A program made the position numbers and the translations under genes. The notes beneath the pieces are model-generated. The model saw nothing but the letters and a program-made list of their open reading frames with translations, was not told the origin of the DNA and searched no databases. Below, piece by piece: positions 33,371-43,276 of a DNA stretch of 64,000 nucleotides (position 1 is its first letter; every line of letters begins with the position of its first letter). This DNA is from Leucaena leucocephala (taxonomy: Eukaryota; Streptophyta; Magnoliopsida; Fabales; Fabaceae), in assembly GCA_037074615.1 (NCBI GenBank), contig CM073518.1, forward strand, positions 17,188,501 to 17,252,500, in the 5' to 3' direction.

Positions 33371-34395
33371 ATGTCTTTCTCGTCTTTTGCAGAATCTGGT
33401 TCTTTCTCGTCTTCTGCTGCAAAATCTTATCCACTGTTTAGCTCTTCAAGCCAAACAGCTGCGATCAAGCTGGATCGCTCCAACTATTTAGTATGGGAGT
33501 CAATCGTTCTTCCTCTAATTGAAGGAAATCGTCTCGAAGGGCACATTAATGGCACTGTCAGTGCACCTCCTCGGCTGGTTCCTGATGCTGCAGGACCAAA
33601 ACCAAATCCTGACTACACAGAATGGTTTTCTGTTGATAGAATGCTGGTTGGATGGCTCCGAAACACAATGACTCAAGAGGTTGGAGCTCAGTTACTCCAT
33701 TGTCGCACTGCTGAAGATCTTTGGAATAGTGCTCGTGCTCTCACTTGTGCGTCCACCAAAGCCAGAGTAATGGTTGTGAAGAATGAGTTGCACAATACTC
33801 GAAAGAACTCCAAGAAGATGGAGGAGTATCTTGTTAAAATGAATATAGCTGATGAATTAGCACTGGCTGGTTCCCCTGTTGCGAATGACGATCTCATTTT
33901 CATACTCTTAATGGTCTTGATGCAGACTATAATGCAATAGTGGTTAAATTAATAGATAAGTCAGACCTCTCTTGGATTGAAGCTCAGTCGGCTCTTCTTG
34001 CATTTGAAAGTCGTCTCACACAACTGAATCAGTTTTCAACTCTTAACATTTAACCTTCGGTAAATGTTGCTCAAAGAGGTGATGATTCTCGCTCTGAGTC
34101 AGGTCGTCGTTCTGATACAGGGAATAGTCGTGGAAATTGGCGAGGCTCAAGAGGCTCCAGAGGTGGTCGATCACGAGGCCGTCGTGGTGGTGAACGTGGT
34201 GGCAATGGTGGTGGTCGTCCTTTCTGTCATTACTATCAACGTCCTGGGCACACTGTAGCTACGTGCTATACTCGTCAAGATGATTATGGTTACTCATATC
34301 CTCATGATTATTCTCATTTTTCTGACAATTTTTCTCGTCATTCACCTCAGGCTCACTATGCTAATCCTCATACTGTCTCGGATCCAGCTTGGTAT
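33371..34395 (+). pseudogene. Copia C gag, frameshifted
   Basis: ATG at 33371 opens a gag frame (YPLFSSSSQ, then LDRSNYLVWES, LIEGNRLEGHI and WFSVDRMLVGWL, a copia-type gag domain) that leaves frame near 33895, where a run of Ts is one base short; the continuation in the pol frame is LNGLDADYNAIV. A TAA (34051-34053) follows, in the pol frame. The RG/GG-rich stretch (34130-34215) leads to a zinc knuckle CHYYQRPGHTVATC, where the second cysteine of CX2CX4HX4C is tyrosine. After the stop the frame runs without a break into protease at 34396. Confidence 0.9.
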
Positions 34396-37300
34396 ATGGA
34401 TAGTGGGGCAAACTATCATGTCACTCCTCACTCAGAAAATCTTGATCATGTAACTCCAGTTGGTAAGTCACATCTCACTACTTGTACTGGTGAACGCAGT
34501 CGAATTTTGGGTATTGGATCTGCTACTATTCCTTGCAATCAGTCTGAACTTTTCCTTAAAGATGTTCTCTATGTACCATCTACTACTAAGAACTTGATGA
34601 GTGTGAATAGATTGATCAATGATAACCCTGTCAAAGTTTATTTTACTAATCAACATTGCATTGTGAAGGATATAAAGACAGGCAATCCACTGATACAGGG
34701 CGTTCCAAAGGACGGCATGTACCCAATGGTGGACAGTAGAATCAAATTTCAGTCAAAGCCTCAAGCTCATACTGCTGTTGCTGCTACTGCTAAGCAATTT
34801 TCCAATTACTCTCATTTTCTCAAATGGCATTATGCCTTAGGACATCCTAGTATTAGAATTTTGAAGCAAGTGTTGAACACATGTAATCAGAATATTGATA
34901 TTAATGAGAATTTTGTGTGTGAGGCTTGCCAACTTGGTAAATCAAAACTGTTACCTTTTCCAAATTCTGTTTCTCATGCTGTGTCACCACTTAAATTAAT
35001 TCATACAGATCTCTGGGGGCCCTCTCCTGTACAATCAGTGGGAGGACATCGTTTCTACATTCACTTTTTAGATGATTACAGTCGGTATACTTGGTTATAT
35101 CCATTGAAGCATAAGGGTGATGCTGTTGTAGCTTTTAAGCATTTCAGGAGTCTGGTGGAGAATCAATTTAATTCCAAGATAAAATCACTTCAGTGTGATA
35201 ATGGAACAGAGTTTAAACCTTTCATTCCAATAGCACAAGAAGCAGGAATTAATATGAGGTTTACATGTCCCTATACCTCAGTTCAAAATGGTAGAGCAGA
35301 GAGGAAGCATCGGCATGTGGTTGAAACAGGTCTAACTCTTTTAGCACAAGCTCATATGCCTTTAACATATTGGGTAGATGCGTTTCACATGGCAGTATTT
35401 CTGATCAACAGACTTCCTACCCCAGTACTCAATGGAGAAACACCTCTTTTTAGGTTGTTCAAGACAGACATTGATTACAAAAAATTCCAGCCTTTTGGGT
35501 GTGCTTGTTACCCTTGTTTGAAACCATATAATGTGCATAAGTTTCAATTTCATAGTCAAAGATGTGTATATCTTGGTATTGCTTCACAGCAGAAAGGGCA
35601 CAAGTGCCTTAATCCATCAGGAAAAATTTTCATATCTCGTCATGTTATTTTTGATCCATTTGTTTTCCCTTTTACTTCAGGTTTTCTTCATCGCAGCTCA
35701 GAGTTCAATAATTCAGAGGGTGTAGCTTCTTTCATTATACAAACTAATCGAGGAAGTGAGCAAAAGTCTCCTATCTTAATTGATGACTCTGCTTCTCGTA
35801 CTCAGCTACATCTGCAAGACTCTGTTTCTTCTAGCTTGAATGATCAAAATGATGTTGGTCCTATGAATTCCATTGAATCACGATTCCATCAGATAATGCC
35901 TTTAGAAGTGTCTTCTTCTCATTCAGTTGATGCTGCTTCTTCTGAACCAGCTCATCCACCAGACCCAACTAATGTCCATCATATGGTTACTCGGGCCAAA
36001 GCTGGTGTTACCAAGCCCAAATATCCTTATGTTGGGCTTCTAAAAGCAGAAGATCCACTTTCCTTGGTCAAATGTTCAGAACCCTACTCAGCCAAAGAAG
36101 CCTTGTCTTCTCCTCATTGGCGCAGTGCAATGGAAGATGAAGTTGCAGCTCTGCACAAGAACAAAACCTGGATAATGGTTCCTTACACCAATCAAAAATT
36201 GGTAGACAACAGATGGGTGTTTAAGACGAAGTTTAAAGCTGATGGCTCCATTCTGAAGTACAAAGCACGTTTAGTGGCAAAAGGGTTTCAGCAAACACCA
36301 GGAATCGACTACAGTGAGACATTCAGTCCGGTTGTAAAATCCACAACAATTCGTGTGGTCTTGACAATAGCAGCATCGTGCAATTGGGAAGTCCGGCAAT
36401 TAGATGTAAATAATGCATTTCTCAATGGATTTTTGCAAGAGGTTGTCTATATGAAGCAACCAGAAGGGTTTGTTGATCCGAAGCATCCACTTCATGTCTG
36501 TAAGTTGGTTAAAGCTATTTATGGTCTTAAGCAAGCTCCAAGGGCTTGGTTTGATCGATTACGCCTAACCTTATTACAATGGGGTTTTCAAAATGCTAAG
36601 AGTGATATCTCTTTGTTCATGCTTATAACTCAGAATCTAATAGTGTTTGTTCTGATATATGTTGATGATATTCTAGTTACTGGGAGTGATTCTAAGTATG
36701 TGATGAATTTTATTCGCAAATTGAATATGCTGTTCTCCCTCAAAGATTTAGGACCAGTGTATTATTTTCTGGGGTTGGAGGTTTTTCGTGACAAACAGGG
36801 AATATATCTCAACCAAGCAAAATATACTCTTGATCTGTTGAAAAAATTTGATATGTATGATTGTGCACCTGTGCCCACTCCAATGGTTACAGGTATAAAA
36901 TTATCTTCTGATGATGGTGAACTCATGGCAAATCCCACTAAATATAGGCAAGCTATAGGATCTCTTCAATATCTCATTACTACCCGTCCTGATATTGCCT
37001 ATACTGTGAATAAATTAAGTCAATATCTTGCTCAACCTAGAACAAGTCATTTTCAAGCTGTTAAAAGGGTTTTTAGATACCTCAAAGGGACTTATAATAT
37101 GGGACTACTTTTGAAACCTTTTAGACATCTTCAACTTCATGGTTACACTGATGCTGATTGGGCCACTGACATAAATGACAGAAAATCTATGGCTGGTTCA
37201 TGTTTCTTTTTAGATAATACTTTAGTTTCTTGGTCATCTCGTAAGCAACGAGTTGTTTCTCGATCGAGTACTGAATCTGAATATAGAGCATTGGCTGATG

Positions 37301-37632
37301 GTGCTGCAGAGATTAAATGGCTTAATTCTTTATTATTTGAGCTTGGTTTGTTTCTGAAGAAACCGTCTATATTATGGTGTGATAACTTAAGTGCACGAGC
37401 CTTAGCTGCAAATCCAGTACAACATGCTAGAAGCAAACATATTAAAATTGATGTGCACTTCATTCGAGATCTAGTTCTATCTGGGTTAATTGATGTTAAA
37501 TATGTTCCTTCCACTGATCAAATTTCAGATTGTCTGACAAAAGCCTTGCCTCACTCTCAATTTCAACGGTTCAGAAGCAAACTCGGGATGGCTATTACCC
37601 CCTCTCGTTTGAGGGGAGATGTTAGAGCATAA
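34396..37632 (+). CDS. Copia C pol polyprotein: protease, integrase, RT, RNase H
   Basis: 1078 uninterrupted codons from the first Met; the same frame is open upstream to 34054, so the real polyprotein would be a gag-pol fusion. Domains by residue: protease DSG at 2-4; integrase zinc finger about 144-185 (HYALGHPS ... CEAC); integrase core D at about 204 (DLWGPS), D at about 266 (CDNGTEF) and E at about 302 (AERKH), with D-35-E spacing; RT from about 590, with RQLDVNNAFLNGF near 667 and YVDD near 756; RNase H with TDADW near 917, STESEY near 958 and WCDN near 994. All catalytic motifs look intact. The frame ends inside the 3' LTR. Gag damage means this copy could move only if complemented. 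Confidence 0.94.
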   Translation: MDSGANYHVTPHSENLDHVTPVGKSHLTTCTGERSRILGIGSATIPCNQSELFLKDVLYVPSTTKNLMSVNRLINDNPVKVYFTNQHCIVKDIKTGNPLIQGVPKDGMYPMVDSRIKFQSKPQAHTAVAATAKQFSNYSHFLKWHYALGHPSIRILKQVLNTCNQNIDINENFVCEACQLGKSKLLPFPNSVSHAVSPLKLIHTDLWGPSPVQSVGGHRFYIHFLDDYSRYTWLYPLKHKGDAVVAFKHFRSLVENQFNSKIKSLQCDNGTEFKPFIPIAQEAGINMRFTCPYTSVQNGRAERKHRHVVETGLTLLAQAHMPLTYWVDAFHMAVFLINRLPTPVLNGETPLFRLFKTDIDYKKFQPFGCACYPCLKPYNVHKFQFHSQRCVYLGIASQQKGHKCLNPSGKIFISRHVIFDPFVFPFTSGFLHRSSEFNNSEGVASFIIQTNRGSEQKSPILIDDSASRTQLHLQDSVSSSLNDQNDVGPMNSIESRFHQIMPLEVSSSHSVDAASSEPAHPPDPTNVHHMVTRAKAGVTKPKYPYVGLLKAEDPLSLVKCSEPYSAKEALSSPHWRSAMEDEVAALHKNKTWIMVPYTNQKLVDNRWVFKTKFKADGSILKYKARLVAKGFQQTPGIDYSETFSPVVKSTTIRVVLTIAASCNWEVRQLDVNNAFLNGFLQEVVYMKQPEGFVDPKHPLHVCKLVKAIYGLKQAPRAWFDRLRLTLLQWGFQNAKSDISLFMLITQNLIVFVLIYVDDILVTGSDSKYVMNFIRKLNMLFSLKDLGPVYYFLGLEVFRDKQGIYLNQAKYTLDLLKKFDMYDCAPVPTPMVTGIKLSSDDGELMANPTKYRQAIGSLQYLITTRPDIAYTVNKLSQYLAQPRTSHFQAVKRVFRYLKGTYNMGLLLKPFRHLQLHGYTDADWATDINDRKSMAGSCFFLDNTLVSWSSRKQRVVSRSSTESEYRALADGAAEIKWLNSLLFELGLFLKKPSILWCDNLSARALAANPVQHARSKHIKIDVHFIRDLVLSGLIDVKYVPSTDQISDCLTKALPHSQFQRFRSKLGMAITPSRLRGDVRA
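37609..37619 (+). other. Copia C polypurine tract
   Basis: ttgaggggaga directly before the 3' LTR, the expected primer for plus-strand DNA synthesis. Confidence 0.75.
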
Positions 37633-37810
37633 ATATATTTATTCAGCATATTGTTGTGTTGACTTCTGTATACGTGTCTCTCCCTCTCTGTATTCTTATC
37701 ACAATTGTAAATACTCTTTTGTCTTGTAGCTTATAATATATAAAGGAATGAATAAGCCCTATCATTGTCACGGGCTACAGAAATATCTTGGAAAAACCTA
37801 TTGTCTATCT
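37620..37810 (+). repeat. Copia C 3' LTR
   Basis: 191 bp, almost identical to 33153-33344 (gtcacggg versus gtcatggg, and one T fewer in ctattgtc). Followed by ctaac, the right target duplication. Confidence 0.92.
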
Positions 37811-37815
37811 CTAAC

Positions 37816-38565
37816 ATTATGAATGAGTTAAGAGAATGAAGACAGCATGAAGGATGTGGTGATAGCTGTTGGAAATTATAATAAAATTGTTTATGGTCCT
37901 TTACCTAATAACATGAGTTTAAATTGAAGTCAAACAAAGTCTAAGCCTATATGATCAAGTGGTCAAGAAGTATTAGCAAAAGGTAGATTGGGCCTGTGAT
38001 TTGCCCACTTTTGAAGCCCAAAACCCTTTTGTGCGATTCATAGGCTCTTACCTAATACTTTTGGATTGAAATAGTTATGGCAACAATGAGAAATTAGTCG
38101 TTAGCTCATGTGATATGCAAGGAGATTTGTATGCTTTATAATTTGGATAACAAAATTAGTCATGACTCATGGTGCTCATGTGCCAAAATAATGGAGAACT
38201 GATTCCACTTATATTTCTGTTATAATGAGATCTCAAGAAATGTATAATTATTCATTACTTCCTTGGATTTGTAAACTCAGGTACTTGATAATCTTCAGGG
38301 GTTGCATAGCCATCTTTATTTACAACCAGAACATGTACATTATAATAAAAATTTCTTATTACCTGAATTTTTGTGTGAGAATTTTTTTTTTTTTTCCTTT
38401 TATGGTCGAAGAGTATTGGGTTTCTTAATAATTTATTTATATTCGTAAGAGCACAATTGGTGATATGCCATACAGCAAATAAAAATGTGATATTTCTGAG
38501 TATAGGTGATCCTTTATGATGAAATAATAATTTCAGTTTGCATAATTACTGGTAATGATAAACAG
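37816..38565. other. CHLD intron remainder
   Basis: No gene seen. A segment starting tgttggaaattataat at 37869 resembles an LTR start but has no partner. A long T run lies at 38382-38396. Confidence 0.4.
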
Positions 38566-38700
38566 GTATCTATTATTCCATTCCGAGGGGATGCTGCAGA
38601 AGTTCTTCTGCCTCCTTCTAGATCAATTGCAATGGCAAGGAAACGTCTTGAGAGACTTCCTTGTGGTGGAGGATCACTCCTGGCTCATGGTCTTACCACG
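38566..38700 (+). pseudogene. CHLD: CHLD pseudogene exon: integrin-I domain core
   Basis: 135 nt, 45 codons, open: VSIIPFRGDAAEVLLPP, then SRSIAMARKRLERLPCGGG and SLLAHGLTT. The CGGGSPLAHG-type motif of ChlD is kept with P to L. Donor gtaagc is normal. Confidence 0.92.
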
Positions 38701-39095
38701 GTAAGCAGAACGTTTCTCTCATTCTTAGGACAGTCTTCTATTTCAAAGACAAGGAGTTTAACTTGTTAAATATGCAGATGTGCATGTGTTCATGTGTGTG
38801 TTTGAATCCAAACCTTTTTGTTAGTAATGTTAATAACATCTAATTGCATTGTAATGAAAATTTTTGTCGCTATATGAATTGATGGCCATGTCTTATGTAG
38901 AAGGTGAAAGAGTGGGAAGTTTCATTTTTGGTCATGTAGCGTTTTCTAGACTGTAAATTTTCTTAAATTTTATGTCTTACCTCGTGTCCTAGGTCGGATC
39001 TAGACTATTTCCTCTATAAATGATTGCTGGATGTAGAGTTTATCATAATAGTTATTTAGAATTCTTAAGCTAACTATTTTTAATGACTAAATCAG

Positions 39096-39247
39096 GCTGT
39101 CAGGGTCGGTTTAAATGCAGAGAAAAGTGGTGATGTTGGACGTGTGATGCTTGTTGCAATTAATGATGGTAGAGCCAATATATCACTACAAAGGTCAACT
39201 GACTTGAAGCTGCTGATGCTCCTAGACCTTCATCTCAGGAATTGAAG
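39096..39247 (+). pseudogene. CHLD: CHLD pseudogene exon with frameshift and lost donor
   Basis: Begins AVRVGLNAEKSGDVGRVM, then INDGRANISLQRSTD. One base is missing just after STD (near 39210): the next frame gives EAADAPRPSSQELK, the expected continuation. The exon is 152 nt where 153 would keep frame. The intron starts AT (gaag|ataccatt) where GT is expected, so splicing should also fail. Confidence 0.9.
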
Positions 39248-39356
39248 ATACCATTCGCTTCTATAAGTGTATAGTTCTAGCTAATAGCCAGTTCTTTAAA
39301 ATTCTCAACTGTCATAAATCATCCGTGTTAGTATATGTATGATCTTTTTAAATTTA

Positions 39357-39671
39357 GGATTAAGGTGTAAAACTACCTATTAAGTATTCACAAATGTGCA
39401 CTTGGCATTATAGAGTTCCGTTGTATGTAAAAGTACATATGAAGTTTTAAAAATGGTGTAAAAATGTCATGATGTTAATATGACCTAATGACCGTTATTG
39501 TTTTACACTTGGGCAACAGTGTGGGCCCCACACAAAAATTAATGGATGTTAATAGCTGTGGCATTTTTGCCCTATTTTGGAACCCTCATGTGCATTTTTG
39601 CACCCAAAGAAACTTTATGGTGCCAAGTGCACATTTATGAATACTGTATAGATAAATTTACACCTTAACTC
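39357..39671. mobile_element. MITE (Mutator-like) in CHLD intron
   Basis: 315 bp with inverted ends of about 50 bp (GGATTAAGGTGTAAA on the left; the complement of the right end is GAGTTAAGGTGTAAA). Flanking 9-mers ttaaattta (39348-39356) and atcaattta (39672-39680) match at 7 of 9 bases, as expected for an old Mutator-type duplication. No coding sequence. Confidence 0.6.
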
Positions 39672-40054
39672 ATCAATTTATTTTTTGAGATGGAAATTTA
39701 CTGACATCTAAAATCTTCAAGAAATCATTTTATTCTGCTCACTATGCAAGTTTAAGAATGCTAGTTCCCTCTCTGATTATTAGAATCACATTAGTCCTCT
39801 CAATGCCCAATTGTCCCATATACCCATTTATCAAGAGGATGAACTAGTTTGTCATAAATCGTTGGACTATTTCCAGTTTCCTTAATTCTTATAAAAACTA
39901 AACATTTTGCAATATTTCTATACATATTTTATGTGTAAAATGTTCAATGAACTCTTTAACTATCCCAATCCATAAATTATTCTGAAATCTGTGTACTCTT
40001 TTAGGTCTAAATCATATTCATTGTGAACTGATTGTTTGCTTCATTTTTATGAAG

Positions 40055-40175
40055 GATGAAATCCTTGAGGTGGCTGGTAAGATATATAAAGCTGGAATGT
40101 CACTTCTAGTCATTGACACAGAAAATAAGTTTGTCTCAACGGGTTTTGCCAAGGAGATTGCTAGAGTTGCCCAAG
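40055..40175 (+). pseudogene. CHLD: CHLD pseudogene penultimate exon
   Basis: 121 nt, open: DEILEVAGKIYKAGMSLLVI, then DTENKFVSTGFAKEIARVAQ, ending one base into a glycine codon that is completed by the last exon. Acceptor atgaag and donor gtttgt are usable. Confidence 0.92.
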
Positions 40176-40312
40176 GTTTGTGTGATAAAACTTCGTTTGA
40201 AACAAAATATCTGATGGTTCTTGAAATATGCTGCCATTGTCAATTGGATATCCCACTGGTTAGAATTTTTGTATTACTTTATTATTCGAGATTATGATTA
40301 AAAAAAGAAAAA

Positions 40313-40641
40313 AGCTAAAGTATATGTTTGGTCCTCTAATTTTAGATTAAATTTCACTTTAGTTCTTTAAATTTATAAAGTGTATTTTTAGTCATTTAAT
40401 CTAAATACTATTAGTCTCATTTAATAGAAAATGCTGACTTCAGGAACTCTACAATTAAATGCTGATAAAATATACTTATTTTTAAATTGTAAAGTTATTT
40501 TTAAATTTGTTTAGTCAGTATTTCAGTTAAAAGAGATTAAACGGTATTAAAATTAAGGGAATAAAAACATGCTTTATAAATTTAATGGAACTAAGTTGAA
40601 ATTTAATATAAATATAAAGATCCAAACGTACACTTTTAGCC
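40313..40641. mobile_element. MITE (Mutator-like) in last CHLD intron
   Basis: About 329 bp with long inverted ends: the left AGCTAAAGTATATGTTTGG pairs with the complement of the right (GGCTAAAAGTGTACGTTTGG), with pairing for about 80 bp. Flanked by aaaagaaaaa on both sides, a possible 9-10-bp target duplication, although the A-rich context weakens this. Confidence 0.65.
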
Positions 40642-40810
40642 AAAAGAAAAAATCTCTATAGTTGGGACTAAAATTATAAAAGGTTTTGTCATATTGAAGC
40701 AAGAAGAATGTGGAAGTATGGATAAAAAAAAGGGTTTTGTCTTTATATACTCATCAAGTTACACTGATTCAAAGAAAACAGTGATATCTATCAAATTCAT
40801 ATTATTGCAG

Positions 40811-40896
40811 GAAAGTATTATTATTTGCCAAATGCTTCAGATGCTGTTATCTCAGCAACAACAAAGGATGCTTTATCAGTCTTGAAGAATTCATAA
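40811..40896 (+). pseudogene. CHLD: CHLD pseudogene last exon
   Basis: After acceptor attgcag: (G)KYYYLPNASDAVISATTKDA, LSVLKNS, then TAA at 40894-40896, the normal C-terminus of plant ChlD. This exon is intact. Confidence 0.92.
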
Positions 40897-41334
40897 AAAT
40901 TCCTGAAAAATAAGGTGCCTAATGTAGGCTCAGTTTTTTTCCTTTCTCATATAATGCTAAGTGTAGATGATGCGAAAATCTGTGTTTACTTTGGTAGGAA
41001 GGAAACAAGTTATAATTCCAAGTTTTATTGTTCCCAATCGACTGTACATATTATGATTCTCGAAGCTTTCCGTCACTGGTTTTTTTTTTGGTCCCCTATC
41101 ATTAAGTTATTTTTTTATTAATACTTTTAATAAGTTTTAGTTTTAAACCTATACTTTTAATGAGCTTTAGTCTTAATTCTTATAGTTAATGACGATGATA
41201 AAGTTAACGCCATTAAACTCATATTCATAATGAAATTATAAGGGTTAATGTTTTGAACGACATAAAGTATATGGATGAAAAATAATAAAAACAAAATATA
41301 GGAATAAAAAATTAAAACTAGTTAAAAATATAAA

Positions 41335-41852
41335 GACTAAAAGTATGAAATTTTTATAGTACCGTAAACTTTTATTAGGTGTAAAAATGCATATGAAATT
41401 TTCAGAAGGTTGCAAAAATGACACAATCGATAATTATTGCAATGTTAAAAGGGTCCAAAGGTTAAAAAAAATATAAAAATACAAATATAAAAGTGTCTAA
41501 ATGTGCGTTTGACACCGTAAACAAACCTTAAATGCAAAAATACCTATGATCATTCTAAAAGGGCACTAAAATGCTATTGTTGTCTGACACCATAAACTAA
41601 CCTCATGAACTTTTGATCATAGGTATTTTTGTGGTTTGTTTATCGGGTCAAGCGCATATTTGGAAAAAAATTATAAGTATATTTGTACATTTACCTTTTT
41701 TATTTAACCTTCTAAACCACATCACCATCTTTAGTCAAACAACAGTCAACGTTGCAATAACTAACGGCCATGGCCTTTTTGCAACATTTTAAAAACTTCT
41801 TATATATTTTTACATCTAAGAAAAGTTTATGAGCATATTTACACTTTAATCC
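41335..41852. repeat. Long nested inverted repeat (MITE-like)
   Basis: The whole 518 bp folds on itself: 41335-41430 pairs with the complement of 41765-41852 (gtaaactttt, gtaaaaat, ggttgcaaaaa, attattgcaatgtt), and an inner arm 41500-41555 pairs with 41613-41662 (aataccTATGATCA). No frame and no clear target duplication. Next to it, 41076-41334 is related AT-rich repeat material. Confidence 0.6.
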
Positions 41853-42896
41853 TTTAATTAAAGGGGTAAACACTAATGTTTGAAGTTATAAGTGAAATTA
41901 AATTTACAACTTTTCAATTATAAGAGAGTTTTCATACTAACTATGAAGCAATTGTCATTCTTAGTGTTATTGATCACATATAAAGTGAGATCAAATTTTA
42001 AATTCTAGATATCATATCACATCAAATATGATCCTAATCTCTTAAATCACATTAAAGATAAAATATACAAAGGGTTAAATAGTATTTTTATCCTGAAAGT
42101 TTATGGGAAAGAACTGTGCGTGTCTAAAAAAAATTTCTAAACAATGTCATTTCGAAAGTAATAAAAACATAGCAATAGTGACCTGTTGTAACAAATTCAA
42201 ATGGTCAAGTTTGTTGACTTATGCTGGGGTGGTTTGCTATGTAAGATATTATTGTTTTGCCATGTAGGATAGGTTTAAAGTGCAAATTTATCTTAAAATT
42301 TTTTATTTAGAAATGTTAGGTATTCGGAAGTTTTTATGGCTCAATTTTTCAGGGACTACCTTGATTAGTAAATTCTCTTAAGTATCCCTTTTCCCACCTT
42401 AATAAAATTAAAAGGATCTCAATTAAAAAACAGAAAATAAAAATAGGAATAAAATTAATAAAAAGGGAATAAAACGGTGAAGTCTTGAGCATTCCACGCA
42501 AGGGGAAAATAGAATGACTTTACATGAATGAGCATTAATTAAAATATTTAACCAAAACTTCTCATCTCTTTCTCCTAGCAAACAAATAACCACCAAGTGA
42601 TATTTATAAAGTAAAGAAATATATTTTTTCTTATTTACAGGTTAAATTATTAAATTTTTCATATAAATATATAATTTTACTCTTTATTTATTATTTTGTA
42701 GATGTATTTTTATAATCGAGTGTATACTAAATAGGAGTTAAGTCAACAAGTTATTAAATTTTAATATATAGTTAATGAGATTTAAAACTTTTTTTACTTT
42801 TAATAAAACATGTTATAAGTGACTTATAAATAAGATCAAAAGAGTATATAATTAAATCTAACAAAATCTTTTAATAGCAGTCACGTTCTAAGATTT
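41853..42896. other. AT-rich intergenic stretch
   Basis: Between the inverted repeat and copia E. I see no gene, no terminal repeats and no long frame. Confidence 0.5.
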
Positions 42897-42901
42897 GAAC
42901 C

Positions 42902-43276
42902 TGCTGGATTTCGAGCGTACCTTGGATGTTTTTCTGTTCACCGAGATAGCCACGCGTAACCGGAGCACCCTGTATAGACTCTGGTACGTTTCACAGCAAA
43001 TGCACTGATGAAGAACAGAGACAAAGCGTTGGACACTAAGGGAGGGAGAAGAAACGTTTTCTAGAACAGTTCCAATGCACACACCTACCGGAACTAGAAC
43101 AACACCCCTCTTGAATGATCTGTGTGTTTCAATTTTGCTTCTACGTGTGTATATCATGAGAGAAGTGGTATATCGGTTACTTCCCATTTCCTTTTCAAAA
43201 TTATAACCGTTCCCTCCTTTGCTCTTCATGGATCTGGGCCTAATCCACCATGGGTGGACTGGCCCATTTTCTTACA
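42902..43276 (-). repeat. Copia E 3' LTR
   Basis: 375 bp, TG...CA (plus-strand TGCTGGATTT...TTTCTTACA). Pairs with 50486-50861. The left target duplication gaacc precedes it. Confidence 0.93.

Larger units (their letters stand above)
33153..37810 (+). mobile_element. Copia C: young, near-complete Ty1/copia in CHLD intron
   Basis: 4658 bp with LTRs 33153-33344 and 37620-37810, flanked by a perfect 5-bp target duplication ctaac (33148-33152, 37811-37815). Primer site TGGTACCAGAGCC (33345-33357) abuts the 5' LTR, and the purine tract gaggggaga precedes the 3' LTR. By eye the two LTRs differ at one substitution and one single-base indel in about 191 bp, so insertion was recent. Pol is one uninterrupted frame, but gag has a frameshift, a stop and a damaged zinc knuckle. 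It inserted in the sense direction of the CHLD intron between the 32705 and 38566 exons. Confidence 0.95.
21587..40896 (+). pseudogene. CHLD: Magnesium-chelatase subunit D pseudogene (C-terminal half)
   Basis: ChlD is the chloroplast Mg-chelatase subunit that, with ChlI and ChlH, inserts Mg into protoporphyrin IX. Eight exons are recognisable: 21587-21725, 25485-25685, 32181-32336, 32705-32812, 38566-38700, 39096-39247, 40055-40175 and 40811-40896. They encode the proline/acidic linker and the C-terminal von Willebrand-A integrin-I domain through the normal stop. Lesions: TAG (21677-21679) and TAA (21707-21709) in the first exon; a 1-base deletion in the 39096 exon (152 instead of 153 nt); and AT instead of GT at the donor after 39247. 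The N-terminal AAA+ half is not found in the window. Introns contain X4, copia B, copia C and MITEs. Confidence 0.93.

Noticed and set aside
21587..40896. Functional CHLD gene
   Set aside because: Two in-frame stops, a 1-base deletion and a lost donor affect conserved segments, and the N-terminal half is missing from the window.
39357..41852. microRNA precursors
   Set aside because: The hairpins are long and span whole elements with MITE-type termini. Without small-RNA data no mature product can be argued.
42888..43229. Reading frame inside the copia E 3' LTR (and its twin at 50518-50814)
   Set aside because: LTR sequence read in frame by chance. The two LTR copies do not keep the same frame throughout.
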